DNA of 64,000 nt from Caulobacter henricii (GCF_001414055.1 NZ_CP013002.1:2232001-2296000), one strand, 5' to 3'; shown: positions 17,364-27,585, counted from the stretch's first letter. The notes: generated by a model from the sequence alone, not told the origin. Program-made: numbers and translations.

Positions 17364-17902
17364 TGGTCTTGGCCTTCCTGGGGTCTGGCTAAGCAATACA
17401 TCACATGCGGTCGCAACGGATGATCCAGCGCAAGGTCGGGATGATCGAAGTCCCGACCTTCGTCGCGCGTAAGGCCTAGCCGTTGCATAACCGCCTGGGA
17501 CCGAACGTTCGAACGGGCCGTAAAGGCCAGAATCTCGTCAAGCGGCAGGCGCGCGAAGCCGTCGGCGAAGATCGACGGCATCACGCCGGAGACCAGACCC
17601 CGGCCGACAGCGCCGGTCCGCAGCCGCCACATGGCTTCGACGCCCTCAAGCCCGAACGCGCCGTCCAGGTCGTGAAGGCCCGCAGCGCCGACAGCCTCGC
17701 CCGTCTCGTCCAGGACCGCCCAAATGCCCCAGCCTTTATCGGCCACGCCTGCCGCCACCCGCGCGAAGGTCGCGCGGCTACGCTCGGAGTCCATTGCGCC
17801 GCCCAGCCACTGGGCGACCAGCGGATCGCGATTCAGCGCGTCCCAGGCCGGGAACAGAGCCTCCGTCCAGGGTGACAGACGAGGATGGGGCGAAGCACTC
17901 AT
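17360..17902 (-). CDS. GNAT family N-acetyltransferase (RimJ/RimL type)
   Basis: A 180-residue acetyltransferase of the RimJ/RimL (Acetyltransf_3) group. The pattern W-x3-D-ETGE-VGAAGLHDLDG, then AMWRLRTGAVGRGLVSGVMP and FTARSNVRSQAVMQRLGLTR (the N-xx-S-x-V-M-x-KLG signature), is typical. It starts 2 bases after the liuB stop and overlaps liuC by 4 bases, so it lies inside the leucine operon; whether it acts on a metabolite or a protein is unknown. Confidence 0.88.
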   Translation of the reverse strand: MSASPHPRLSPWTEALFPAWDALNRDPLVAQWLGGAMDSERSRATFARVAAGVADKGWGIWAVLDETGEAVGAAGLHDLDGAFGLEGVEAMWRLRTGAVGRGLVSGVMPSIFADGFARLPLDEILAFTARSNVRSQAVMQRLGLTRDEGRDFDHPDLALDHPLRPHVMYCLARPQEGQDQ

Positions 17903-17904
17903 GG

Positions 17905-19497
<1,593 letters not shown>

Positions 19498-19664
19498 GTG
19501 TGCGGCATAGCCTTTTACATTCAAACCCGAAAGGCGGTAATTTTAGCCTTCAGCCCTGTGAGATTTCGCGAAAACCCTCCGCCAAATCGGACAGGGCGGC
19601 GGGCGACAGTCGGACCGATCGCGTCCCGATGGTCAAGCCTCGGCATTCAAGCTAGCGTCCCTTC

Positions 19665-21449
19665 GTGGCAACGACTCTGAACGCCCCTGACGACTCGGCC
19701 CTGGCGCAACTGTTCGCCCGCGAGCAGCGCAGCGGCGGCGCGACCTGGTTTTCCCTGCCGGGTGGCGCGACGCTCTATGCCCCGGGAGAAAGCGCCGACC
19801 ATCTCTATTTCCTGCGCACCGGCCGCATGGGCGCATTCCGGCGTGAGGAGGGCCAGGAGCCGCAGTTCCTGGGAGTCATTCGGCCGGGCGAGCCGGCCGG
19901 CGAAATGGCCCTGATCGGCGGCACGTCCCATTCAGCCAATCTGGTCGCCTTGCGCGACAGCGAGATTCTGGCCCTGCCCCGAGCGGCTTTCTTCGAGGCC
20001 GCCGAAACCGATCCGACGGTCATGATCGAACTGTCGCGACTGATGATCCGCCGGGCCCGCCAGGCCCAGACCCACGCCGCGATCGGCGATCCGTCGGTTT
20101 TTGGCTTTATCGCAGTGGAACCCGGACCCGCTATCCGGCCCGTGGTCGAGCGTCTGGCGCGGAGCATGGTGGCTCTGGGCTACTCGGTGACCGTCGAGGG
20201 CGCGGAGTCGCAACTGGCCCCCACCGAGTGGTTCAGCAATGTCGAGCGCGAGCACGACTTCGTGCTGTATGTGGCCGAAGCCGACGAAACCCAGTGGAAG
20301 CACGTGGTCGGCAGACAGGTCGACCGCCTGTTCCGGATTGGGCGTGGCGAACGTCCGCCTCCGCCGACCATCCCGACCTATGCCTCTGGCCCCCTTCAGG
20401 CCCAGCGTCTCGTCGACCTGATTCTTCTGCAGTCCGGCAACCTGAAACAGCCCCAGGGTTCCGAAGCCTGGATGGAGGCCACCAAGGCGGCCCGCCTGTT
20501 CCATCTGCGCGAGAACGGCATGGCCGATGTCCAGAGACTGGCCCGGGTTCTGACCGGCCAGTCGGTGGGTCTGGTGCTCTCCGGCGGCGGTGCTCGGGCC
20601 TATGCCCATATCGGCGCCATCGAAGCCCTGCGCGAGCGCGGCATTCCCATCGACTTTGTCGGCGGGGCCTCCATGGGCGGGGTGATCGCGGCGGGCCTGG
20701 CCATGGGGTGGGACGATGGCGAGATGGAGGCCCGCATCCGCAAGGCCTTCGTCGAGTCGAGCCCCGTCGACGATATCGCCTTTCCGATGATCGCCATGAC
20801 GCGCGGCGACAAGGTCAAGGCCCGCCTGCAGGAACATTTCGGCGACGTACAGATCAGCGACCTGTGGCTGCCGTTCTTTTGCGTGTCCTCAAACCTGACC
20901 TCGGGTTCCTACCACCTCCACCGCCGGGGTCCGCTCCACAACGCCCTGCGGGCCTCGATCTCGCTGCCGGGTGTGCTGCCCCCGGTTTGCGAGAACGGCG
21001 CGGTCCTGGTCGATGGCGCGGTCATGAAGAACTTCCCCGCCGACGTCATGCGCGCCTTCCAGCTCGGCCCGATCGTCGGGGTGGATGTCACGCGTGGCCG
21101 CAGCATCACCGACGAGGACGTGGTCAGCCCCCCCTCGCTGTGGAAGTGGGTCCTGTCAGGGGAATGGCGCAAGGGGCCGCCGATCGTCGCCCTGTTGATG
21201 CGTGCTGCCACGGTCTCCACCGGGCGAGATCTTGCGGCCAGTCGTGAAGCCTCGGACGTGCTGATCACGCCGAAGCTGGACAAGATCGACATCCGTGACT
21301 GGCGCGCCTTTGAGCCCGCCGTGGCCGCCGGCAAGATCGCGGCCGCGATCGCCATCGACTCACTGGACCGTCCAGTCACCGACCTTCGCCGCCGTCCGAG
21401 CCTGGTCGAGCGCGCCCGCGAAGCGCTCAATCCCGTCGGGCGAGGATGA
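19665..21449 (+). CDS. Patatin-like phospholipase with N-terminal cyclic-nucleotide-binding domain
   Basis: A 594-residue protein of the NTE/RssA-like type. Residues ~25-145 form a cNMP-binding barrel (LYAPGESADHLYFLRTGRMG, then RPGEPAGEMALIGG). A middle P-loop-less region follows. The C-terminal patatin domain has the oxyanion SGGGARAYAHIG, nucleophile S336 in GGASMGG, and the Asp of the dyad D450 in VDGAVMKN. It is expected to hydrolyse phospholipid or lysophospholipid acyl chains, possibly under nucleotide control. The GTG start is the only plausible one. Its 3' end overlaps the convergent methyltransferase gene by 23 bases. Confidence 0.92.
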   Translation: MATTLNAPDDSALAQLFAREQRSGGATWFSLPGGATLYAPGESADHLYFLRTGRMGAFRREEGQEPQFLGVIRPGEPAGEMALIGGTSHSANLVALRDSEILALPRAAFFEAAETDPTVMIELSRLMIRRARQAQTHAAIGDPSVFGFIAVEPGPAIRPVVERLARSMVALGYSVTVEGAESQLAPTEWFSNVEREHDFVLYVAEADETQWKHVVGRQVDRLFRIGRGERPPPPTIPTYASGPLQAQRLVDLILLQSGNLKQPQGSEAWMEATKAARLFHLRENGMADVQRLARVLTGQSVGLVLSGGGARAYAHIGAIEALRERGIPIDFVGGASMGGVIAAGLAMGWDDGEMEARIRKAFVESSPVDDIAFPMIAMTRGDKVKARLQEHFGDVQISDLWLPFFCVSSNLTSGSYHLHRRGPLHNALRASISLPGVLPPVCENGAVLVDGAVMKNFPADVMRAFQLGPIVGVDVTRGRSITDEDVVSPPSLWKWVLSGEWRKGPPIVALLMRAATVSTGRDLAASREASDVLITPKLDKIDIRDWRAFEPAVAAGKIAAAIAIDSLDRPVTDLRRRPSLVERAREALNPVGRG

Positions 21450-22209
21450 ACATCCGGGTGAATGGAAACAGTGTCACGCCGTCCTCGCGGCGAGGATAGT
21501 CGCACGCCAGTCGCGCCCGCCAGGCGTCAAGGAACCCTGCCCTTTCCTCCGCGTCGGTCAGGGCGTCCAGATAGGGCAAAAGTGTCGTCCCCATTGTCCA
21601 GTCGACGATCGGATCCTGACCGTACAGGGCGTGCAGATAGGTGGTCGTCCAGATATCGATCTCGGGGCACAGCGGTGCCAGCCATGCGTAGTAGTCGCGC
21701 GCATCATGTGACGGCCGCACACCCTCGACGCCGGCCAGTCGCGGGGCCCAGGGGCCAGTCGCGGCGATCTCGCCCAGGGTCTTTCGCCAGGCTGCATCCG
21801 TCACCAGCGGCATCTGGCAGGCCAGCACGCCGCGGGGGGCCAGGGCGGACGCCAGACGCGGAAAGAGGACGGCATGGTCGTCGACCCATTGCAGTGCGGC
21901 GTTGGTGAACAGAAGATCGACCGGTTGCTCGGGCGCGAAGCAGGCAATATCGCCCAGAACCCAGTCCACCCGGGAGGAAAGTCCCCTCGCCCGCTCCAGC
22001 ATCTGGGGACTTGAATCCATTCCGTGCACGGTCGCAGAGGGGTGTCGCGCCGACAGCAGCGCCGCCTGCTCGCCCGCACCGCAGCCCAGATCCCAGATCT
22101 GAACTGGATCAATGTCACGCGGCAGCGCCGTCAAAAGATCGAGCGCGGGTCGTTCCCGATAGCTCCGATAGAGGGCGTAGATGTCGGGGTTCCAGACAGG
22201 CATAGGCAT
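21427..22209 (-). CDS. tam: Trans-aconitate 2-methyltransferase-like SAM methyltransferase
   Basis: A 260-residue class I SAM-dependent methyltransferase. The N-terminal VWNPDIYALYRSYRERPALD and motif I IWDLGCGAGEQAALL, followed by VHGMDSSPQMLERAR and a NAALQWVDDH motif, match the Tam family. Tam methylates trans-aconitate, an inhibitor of the TCA cycle. The start at 22209 (MPMPVW) has GAAG at the right distance. Identity as Tam rests on the N-terminal signature; another small-molecule methyltransferase cannot be excluded. Confidence 0.8.
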   Translation of the reverse strand: MPMPVWNPDIYALYRSYRERPALDLLTALPRDIDPVQIWDLGCGAGEQAALLSARHPSATVHGMDSSPQMLERARGLSSRVDWVLGDIACFAPEQPVDLLFTNAALQWVDDHAVLFPRLASALAPRGVLACQMPLVTDAAWRKTLGEIAATGPWAPRLAGVEGVRPSHDARDYYAWLAPLCPEIDIWTTTYLHALYGQDPIVDWTMGTTLLPYLDALTDAEERAGFLDAWRARLACDYPRREDGVTLFPFTRMFILARRD

Positions 22210-22263
22210 GGCCTTCACTTCGGGTGCGACAATTGGCGCGCGCCGGAGACAGCACAGCACTCG

Positions 22264-22289
22264 TTAACATCTTTGTTAATGCGCGATTC
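22264..22289. promoter_or_regulatory. Near-consensus CtrA-like boxes and a CcrM site
   Basis: Two TTAA boxes (22264-22267 and 22276-22279) are separated by 8 bases, one more than the CtrA consensus of 7, and a GANTC methylation site follows at 22285-22289. They lie between the tam gene and a small membrane-protein gene. The spacing is off, so cell-cycle control is only a possibility. Confidence 0.3.
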
Positions 22290-22345
22290 ACACTATATCT
22301 AATTCAGGTCTCCGGCAGTGAGACCTTAGGGAAGGACATGGAGCC

Positions 22346-22513
22346 ATGCCTCGACCGGCCAAGCGCACTATGGTCGTTGATCACCGCAAGGATGCGGTGG
22401 GATTGATGCCGCCACCGGCTCAAAGGCTTGATTTTCCCCGGCCCATGATGATCGCCGCGACCGTGCTGTTCTGGGCCGTGGTCATCATGACCCTGAAGAT
22501 GCTGCTCGCCTGA
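22346..22513 (+). CDS. Small single-pass membrane protein (55 aa)
   Basis: An ATG-started 55-codon frame with GGAAGGA and GGAG upstream. The product has a basic N-terminus (MPRPAKRTMV), a Pro-rich stretch (MPPPAQRLDFPRP), and one transmembrane helix at residues ~34-54 (MMIAATVLFWAVVIMTLK). The predicted topology is N-in. It does not match a family I recognise. It stands alone between tam and a structured transcript. Confidence 0.6.
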   Translation: MPRPAKRTMVVDHRKDAVGLMPPPAQRLDFPRPMMIAATVLFWAVVIMTLKMLLA

Positions 22514-22624
22514 TCCCCGATCGCTCTGCGGCAAATGGCCGTAGCTGAAATATCCGCTTTCCTTGCCCGGAATTTCGCGCCCATACTCTGCTTGTGTTGT
22601 TCAACAACTGAAAGGAGGTGACCA

Positions 22625-22693
22625 GTGTCTCATTGTCTCCAACCGAGGTCGCGCATCGTGACCTGGAGCCTGAAGATAGAGGTATCCGCCTAG
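22625..22693 (+). CDS. Possible 22-residue leader-like peptide
   Basis: A GTG codon lies 6 bases after GGAGG of an unusually strong Shine-Dalgarno (AAAGGAGGTGA). The frame encodes a basic peptide beginning VSHCLQPRSR and ending LKIEVSA, with its stop codon in the loop of a small hairpin. The ribosome site is much better than at most real genes in this window, but a 22-codon frame proves little. It could be a small protein, a regulatory leader, or a decoy for ribosomes. Confidence 0.45.
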   Translation: MSHCLQPRSRIVTWSLKIEVSA

Positions 22694-22750
22694 AGGCGTT
22701 GAATCGCTCCAGGTTTCAGTCACGCCGCGCACCGCGGCCACGACGATGGA

Positions 22751-22783
22751 GGGCCGTTCCGGGCGACCGGAACGGCCCTTTTT
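22751..22783 (+). terminator. Strong Rho-independent terminator
   Basis: Perfect 12-bp arms (22751-22762 and 22767-22778) around a GCGA loop are followed by five T residues on the plus strand. It ends the structured transcript 14 bases before the convergent liuA stop. Confidence 0.92.
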
Positions 22784-22796
22784 CATGGCGCGAAGG

Positions 22797-23948
22797 TCAG
22801 TTGCCGACCAGTTCGCGGCCGATCAGGAAACGCCGGATCTCGTTGGTGCCGGCGCCGATGTCATACAGCTTGGCGTCGCGCAGGAAGCGCTCGACCGGCC
22901 ATTCCCGCGTATAGCCGGCACCGCCCAGGGCCTGAATGGCCTCCAGACAGGTCTTCACGGCATTCTCCGAGGCCAGCAGGATCGCGCCGGCGGCGTCGAA
23001 ACGGGTGGTCTTGCCCGCATCGCAGGCCCGGGCCACGGCATAGACATAGGCCCTGGCCGAGTTCAGGGCGACATACATGTCCGCCACCTTGCCCTGCATC
23101 AGCTGGAATGAGCCAATGGCCTGGCCGAACTGCTTGCGTTCGCGGACATAGGGCAGGACGACGTCGATACAGGCCTGCATCAGGCCAAGCGGACCCGCCG
23201 CCAGTACGGCGCGCTCATAGTCCAGCCCGCTCATCAGAACGCCGACGCCACCGCCGACCGGGCCCATGACGTTCTCTACCGGGACTTCGCAGTCTTCAAA
23301 GACCAGCTCGGCGGTATCCGATCCGCGCATGCCCATCTTGTCGAGCTTCTTGCTGACGCTGAAACCCTTCATGCCCTTCTCGATCAGGAAGGCCGTGATG
23401 CCGCGATCACTGGTCTTGGCATAGACCACCAGGGTGTCGGCATGCGGGGCGTTGGTGATCCAGAATTTCGTGCCGTTGAGCACATAGTGGTCGCCCTTGA
23501 GCTCGGCCCGCAGCTTCATGGACACCACGTCCGAGCCCGATCCGACCTCGCTCATGGCCAGGGAGCCGACATGTTCACCGCTGATCAGCTTGGGCAGGTA
23601 GCGGGTCTTTTGCTCGGGCGTCGCCCAACGGCGGATCTGATTCACGCAGAGATTGGAGTGGGCCCCATAGGACAGGCCGACCGAGGCTGAGGCGCGGGAG
23701 ATCTCCTCCATGGCGACCACATGTTCCAGATAGCCGAGGCCCAGGCCGCCGAACTCCTCCTCGACCGTGATGCCGTGCAGGCCAAGGTCACCCATGGGCA
23801 CCCAGAGCTCGCGCGGAAAGCTGTTGGTCTCATCGATCTGAGCGGCGATCGGCGCGATCTTGTCGGCCGCGAACCGGGCAGTGGTGTCACGGATCGCGTC
23901 GGCCGTTTCGCCCAGCGCGAAGTCCATCGAGGGTGCGGAATTTGTCAT
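22797..23948 (-). CDS. liuA: Isovaleryl-CoA dehydrogenase
   Basis: A 383-residue FAD-dependent acyl-CoA dehydrogenase that oxidises isovaleryl-CoA to 3-methylcrotonyl-CoA, the step before MCC. The catalytic base E245 lies in GLDYERAVL, the position characteristic of isovaleryl-CoA dehydrogenase rather than the C-terminal Glu of short- and medium-chain enzymes. Also seen are [33 protein letters not shown] and the C-terminal [22 protein letters not shown] 23948 or the adjacent ATG 23951 could be used. Separated from liuBCD by three unrelated genes. Confidence 0.93.
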   Translation of the reverse strand: MTNSAPSMDFALGETADAIRDTTARFAADKIAPIAAQIDETNSFPRELWVPMGDLGLHGITVEEEFGGLGLGYLEHVVAMEEISRASASVGLSYGAHSNLCVNQIRRWATPEQKTRYLPKLISGEHVGSLAMSEVGSGSDVVSMKLRAELKGDHYVLNGTKFWITNAPHADTLVVYAKTSDRGITAFLIEKGMKGFSVSKKLDKMGMRGSDTAELVFEDCEVPVENVMGPVGGGVGVLMSGLDYERAVLAAGPLGLMQACIDVVLPYVRERKQFGQAIGSFQLMQGKVADMYVALNSARAYVYAVARACDAGKTTRFDAAGAILLASENAVKTCLEAIQALGGAGYTREWPVERFLRDAKLYDIGAGTNEIRRFLIGRELVGN

Positions 23949-24028
23949 CATGCGCCACCCCATAGCACAAACGCCCGCAGATCAACGAGACCTGCGGGCG
24001 TTCATGCTCATCGGCTTTTCAGCCGGGA

Positions 24029-25300
24029 TCAGTCCTCGTCGCCCTCTTCGGGTCCACCCAGCTTGCGCAGCAGCAGATAGGCCGAGACGACAAAGCAGAT
24101 GGCCCCCACCATGCTGGCGCCGTAACCGAACATCTTGATCTGCGAGAAGCCCGGCCCCGAGGCCACGGTCAGGATCCACAGCACACCGCCGCCGAACATG
24201 GCCAGGCCCAGCACGCCGAGGCTGACCAGCAGGCTCAGATTGCCGAAGCGCGGGGCTTCCGGTTCGGTGAACGGCACGTCCATGGCGCTCAGGGTCACGT
24301 CCTCACTGGTCGAGAAACCATCGAGATTGAAGACCGAAGGCGAGGTTCGGGTTGCGGTTTCGAACAGGGTGGGCTCGACCACGAAGGGACGCGGGGCCGG
24401 GGTTTCGACCACCTCGACGACCGGCGTCGGCGTGACGGGAGCCACCGGCTCCGGGGTCAGGCGGAACGGGGCGCTGACGGTCTCCTCGAAGTCCTCATAG
24501 AGGACGGCCGCTGGCACGGCGGCAGCCGGCACCGGCGGCTCCGGCAGAACCAGGTCGTCCCGCGAGGCTAAAGGAGCCACAACGACCGGGGCCGGGGCCG
24601 GCGTATCCGGCAGGATGGCCTCAAGACGCGCGCCGACGGCTGCAGCAGCCTGCTCGCTGGCCGAAGGAGCCTCGTCCGCGGGGGCGACCAGGATCGGGGC
24701 AGGCCCTTCCTCGCGCTCGATGGTGGCGCGATCGCCTTCGAACCGGGCCATCACGGTGGCCGGAGTCTGTTTGGGCACGGCGCAGCTGGCATCGTAGTCG
24801 ACCTTGGGCCGCAGGATCGGGCTGGGTGCCGCAACCCAGACGCCATCCGCAGGCGTCAGGAACAGGGCCTTTTCCGCCGAGCGACGGCGGACCAGGGCGT
24901 CGATGACGATCCGTTCGCCTTCGAAGTCGGCCTTGCGCCACATCTCCATGGCGCAGGCGGCCTGCAGCAGCGAGCCCTCATTGATCCGGCGCAAAACCCC
25001 GGAGCGGATGAAATTGTCCAGACCGATATTGAAGGCGAAGCAGACCAGCGCATCGAACTGGTTCTGGTTCAACGGCGTATAGGTCTGTTCATTGACCGCA
25101 TGGGCGACCGCAATCAGGTCGTAGAGCAGCAGGGCCTCGGCGTCCTGTTCCGTGACGCTCGCCCCGCCGCGGGCGGTCAGGGTATGGCCGTAACCGATGG
25201 TCCAGCGCCCGTCCGGGAGCTGAGCGGCTTTCATCCGGTAGCCTTCGAATCTCTTGATGAGATCGACGGCGGCGCGGGAGACCTGATGACGCGGTTTCAT
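24029..25300 (-). CDS. spmX: Polar localisation muramidase homologue SpmX
   Basis: A 423-residue protein. Residues 1-~150 are a GH24 (phage-lysozyme) domain, followed by a Pro/Ala/Val-rich acidic linker (~170-345) and two transmembrane helices (~355-380 and ~388-410). In Caulobacter, SpmX marks the stalked pole and recruits and activates the kinase DivJ. The catalytic Glu is kept (E19 in KRFEGYR), and T34 of the WTIGYGHT motif is present, but the residue aligned with Asp20 of T4 lysozyme is L28. This loss is the known hallmark of repurposed SpmX proteins. The start MKPRHQVSR fits the family; no clear ribosome site. Confidence 0.93.
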   Translation of the reverse strand: MKPRHQVSRAAVDLIKRFEGYRMKAAQLPDGRWTIGYGHTLTARGGASVTEQDAEALLLYDLIAVAHAVNEQTYTPLNQNQFDALVCFAFNIGLDNFIRSGVLRRINEGSLLQAACAMEMWRKADFEGERIVIDALVRRRSAEKALFLTPADGVWVAAPSPILRPKVDYDASCAVPKQTPATVMARFEGDRATIEREEGPAPILVAPADEAPSASEQAAAAVGARLEAILPDTPAPAPVVVAPLASRDDLVLPEPPVPAAAVPAAVLYEDFEETVSAPFRLTPEPVAPVTPTPVVEVVETPAPRPFVVEPTLFETATRTSPSVFNLDGFSTSEDVTLSAMDVPFTEPEAPRFGNLSLLVSLGVLGLAMFGGGVLWILTVASGPGFSQIKMFGYGASMVGAICFVVSAYLLLRKLGGPEEGDED

Positions 25301-25403
25301 CGCGGAGAATGACCCAGTTTGAGACAGACGCAGGTGCGTTCGTCTCTCTCCCGGCAAGATAGGCGCCGCTTTGCCCGTTCCCGTGACGGGGGAGCTGATT
25401 TTT

Positions 25404-26858
25404 CTAGTTCAGCAGCAGGGCAGCGATCAGCAGAACCGCGAAGAAGCCCGTAAAATCGGTCAGGAAGGTCACGAAGATCGATGACGAGACCGCAGGGTCC
25501 CGGCCCATCTTCTCCAGGGCCAGAGGCGCCAGAATGCCGCCGACGGCGGCGGTGAAGATGTTGGTCACCAGGGCCAGACCCACGATGATCGCCAGCTTGC
25601 CGTGCTGATCCTCCGGGCCGAAGACCAGATAGGTGGCCCCGCCCATCACCAGGGCAAGACACAGGCCATTGACCAACCCCACGGAAACCTCGCGCAGCAC
25701 GATGCGGCGGGCGTTGGCTGTGGTCAGCTCCTTGCTGGCCAGGGCGCGCACGGCCACGGCCAGACTCTGGGTGCCTGCATTGCCGCCCAGGGACGAGACG
25801 ATGGGCATCAGGATGGCCAGGGCCACCAGCTGGGCGATCTGATCCTGGAACACCGCAACGCCGCTGACGGCGATGCTCGCGGTGACCAGGTTCAGCAGCA
25901 GCCACGGCAGGCGCGCGCGAACGATGTCGATCACGGTCGCGTCGCGACCGGCGTCAGACACGCCGGCCAGGGCGAGGATATCCGCCTCGGCCTCTTCGCG
26001 GATGACCTCGACGATGTCGTCGACCGTGATCTGCCCCACCAGCCGGCCGCCCGAGTCGACGACCGGGGCGCTGATCAAGTGATACTTGTCGAAGATATAG
26101 GCGACCTCTTCCTGGTCCATCTCGACCTGGATTTCGGTCACCGCCTCCATCAGGTCGGCCAGCCGCGTCTCGCGGCGGCTGCGCAGCAACAGACTGATCG
26201 GAATGGCGCCGACGGGCTTGTAGGTCGGATCTACCACATAGACGTCGAAGAACAGCTCGGGCAGGGAGTCGCCGGCCTCGCGCACGTGGTCGATGGTGTG
26301 GCCGGCGGTCCAGAACTCGGGCGCCGCCAGGAACTCGCGCTGCATCAGGCGGCCGGCGGTCTCGTCCTCATAGGACAGGGTGGTCTCGATCGCGGCGCGA
26401 TCGATCTCGCCCATGGCGGCCAGCACCTGGTAGCGCTTGGTGTCGTCCAGATCGTCGATGACGTCGGCGGCGTCGTCGGTGTCGAGTTCTTCCAGCGCGC
26501 GGGCCAGGGTCACCGAGGGCGTGGCCTCAAGGATCTCCTCGCGAAGATTCTCGTCCATCTCCGAGATGATCTCGCCCAGCGCCTCGGGATCGAGGAGCGG
26601 AATGACCTCTTCGCGATAGGCCGAGGACAGAAAGCCCATCAGGTCGGCGACGTCGGCGGGCTCCAGAGCCCCGACCAGCTCGCGCAGGCGCTCGGTATTG
26701 CCGCTATCGGCGGCGTCGATCACCATCTCGACATATTCGGGATTGAGCGCGTAGTCATCGCCGAGGGCGAGGTCTTCAAGGTCCTCGGGAAGGGCGGCCT
26801 GGGAGAGCAGAGCCTTGTCCAGCGCGTCGTCGGTCAGTTCGGCGATGTCCCGGGTCAT
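25404..26858 (-). CDS. mgtE: Magnesium transporter MgtE
   Basis: A 484-residue Mg2+ channel/transporter. The N-terminal helical MgtE_N superhelix (residues ~25-150, with the DDAADVIDDL motif), a pair of CBS domains (~160-280) and five C-terminal membrane helices (~300-484, with GGNAGTQSLAV, the conserved pore motif) are in canonical order. The N and CBS domains act as the Mg2+ sensor. AGGAGG lies 6 bases before the ATG. No M-box riboswitch is visible upstream. Confidence 0.95.
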   Translation of the reverse strand: MTRDIAELTDDALDKALLSQAALPEDLEDLALGDDYALNPEYVEMVIDAADSGNTERLRELVGALEPADVADLMGFLSSAYREEVIPLLDPEALGEIISEMDENLREEILEATPSVTLARALEELDTDDAADVIDDLDDTKRYQVLAAMGEIDRAAIETTLSYEDETAGRLMQREFLAAPEFWTAGHTIDHVREAGDSLPELFFDVYVVDPTYKPVGAIPISLLLRSRRETRLADLMEAVTEIQVEMDQEEVAYIFDKYHLISAPVVDSGGRLVGQITVDDIVEVIREEAEADILALAGVSDAGRDATVIDIVRARLPWLLLNLVTASIAVSGVAVFQDQIAQLVALAILMPIVSSLGGNAGTQSLAVAVRALASKELTTANARRIVLREVSVGLVNGLCLALVMGGATYLVFGPEDQHGKLAIIVGLALVTNIFTAAVGGILAPLALEKMGRDPAVSSSIFVTFLTDFTGFFAVLLIAALLLN

Positions 26859-26952
26859 GGGGGCCTCCTGAGCTCAAAGGGCTTGGCGTCGCTGGCGTGT
26901 TCCGAAGGTTGGCTGGCCCGCTTCCCCAGGGAAAGTCAGGCCTGAAAACGAT

Positions 26953-27000
26953 TAGAGCGCGCCCGGCGAGTCGGAAACCGATTTCGCCAAGCGCGCTCTA
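26953..27000 (-). terminator. Large palindrome downstream of tRNA-Leu, terminator-like
   Basis: Perfect 10-bp arms TAGAGCGCGC (26953-26962) and GCGCGCTCTA (26991-27000) enclose a second stem (GGCGA/TCGCC) and a CGG-AAA-CCG tip, giving an almost fully paired ~48-base hairpin. On the minus strand it starts 13 bases after the tRNA CCA end and is followed by a TTTT tract, so it could end the tRNA transcript. The same form is also typical of dispersed palindromic intergenic repeats. Confidence 0.6.
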
Positions 27001-27012
27001 GTCAGTTTCACC

Positions 27013-27099
27013 TGGTGCGGTCGAGAAGACTCGAACTTCCACGCCCTTTCGGGCACAGCGACCTCAACGCTGCGCGTCTACCAATTCCGCCACGACCGC
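27013..27099 (-). tRNA. tRNA-Leu (anticodon GAG)
   Basis: The 87-base minus-strand sequence folds as a class II tRNA: acceptor stem GCGGTCG/CGACCGC, D-loop AATTGGTAGAC, anticodon stem CAGCG/CGCTG with loop TTGAGGT (anticodon GAG), a long variable arm (GCCC-GAAA-GGGC) and a T-loop TTCGAGT. A CCA end is encoded. Confidence 0.96.
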
Positions 27100-27189
27100 A
27101 CGTGGTGAGGGGCGGCTGGTAGCAAACTGAATCTGGTTTGGAAAGGGCTGAGTTGCGACTCTCTTGTCTGTGCGAAGGCTCGACCTAGC

Positions 27190-27585
27190 TCAGTGGGCTT
27201 TCGCACGCCGTATGCGAAGTAGTTCCGGCGGCGCATCGCCAACTTTCAACATCACGCCGCGCCTCACAAAACGCCCCGAGACGGGGATTGCGTTTGCCCC
27301 AGCAGTGCCAGCTTGGTCGGTCCAACGAGACAGATACGTGAAATGAATCTGGTCGCCCAGGATCGTGGCCGGGAAAACCTCAGCCCCATTGCACCAGCCC
27401 TCGCAGAGCTCGAACTCAACTGTCGGATTGGGACCGTCGCGCACATCAAGGCGTGCACCGACGTAGTCGTCAGCCTCTTCTATGTATCGGAGATTGTCAT
27501 AGAATCCGGAACGACTGGCCTTGCCGGACCAAGCAGTGACCGGCAGTACCGTCAGAAAAATGGCGATGCCAAGCACTCGGATCAT
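27190..27585 (-). CDS. Secreted hypothetical protein
   Basis: A 131-residue protein with an N-terminal signal peptide (residues 1-~20, MIRVLGIAIFLTVLPVTAWS) and a beta-rich mature part containing two cysteines in ELCEGWCNG that could form a disulphide. It resembles no family I recognise. Base composition is slightly lower in GC than neighbours. It is preceded by no strong ribosome site and stands between the tRNA and the FliN-like gene. Confidence 0.7.
   Translation of the reverse strand: MIRVLGIAIFLTVLPVTAWSGKASRSGFYDNLRYIEEADDYVGARLDVRDGPNPTVEFELCEGWCNGAEVFPATILGDQIHFTYLSRWTDQAGTAGANAIPVSGRFVRRGVMLKVGDAPPELLRIRRAKAH

Larger units (their letters stand above)
22596..22784 (+). ncRNA. Candidate structured small RNA / leader transcript
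   Basis: The segment runs from a GTTGTT-C-AACAAC dyad (22596-22608) to a perfect terminator. Inside are a 9-bp stem (22661-22669 with 22706-22714) enclosing a CGCC-TAGA-GGCG hairpin (22687-22698), and a 6-bp hairpin (22724-22729 with 22733-22738). AAAGGAGGTGA at 22611-22621 is fully complementary to the 3' end of 16S rRNA and precedes a 22-codon frame. No gene follows on this strand before the terminator, so the RNA or the tiny peptide is itself the product. It matches no RNA family that I can name. Confidence 0.5.

Noticed and set aside
15129-17423. 764-codon plus-strand frame
   Set aside because: It is antisense to liuD, the DUF3667 gene and liuC, all with strong family matches; composition typical of a shadow frame.
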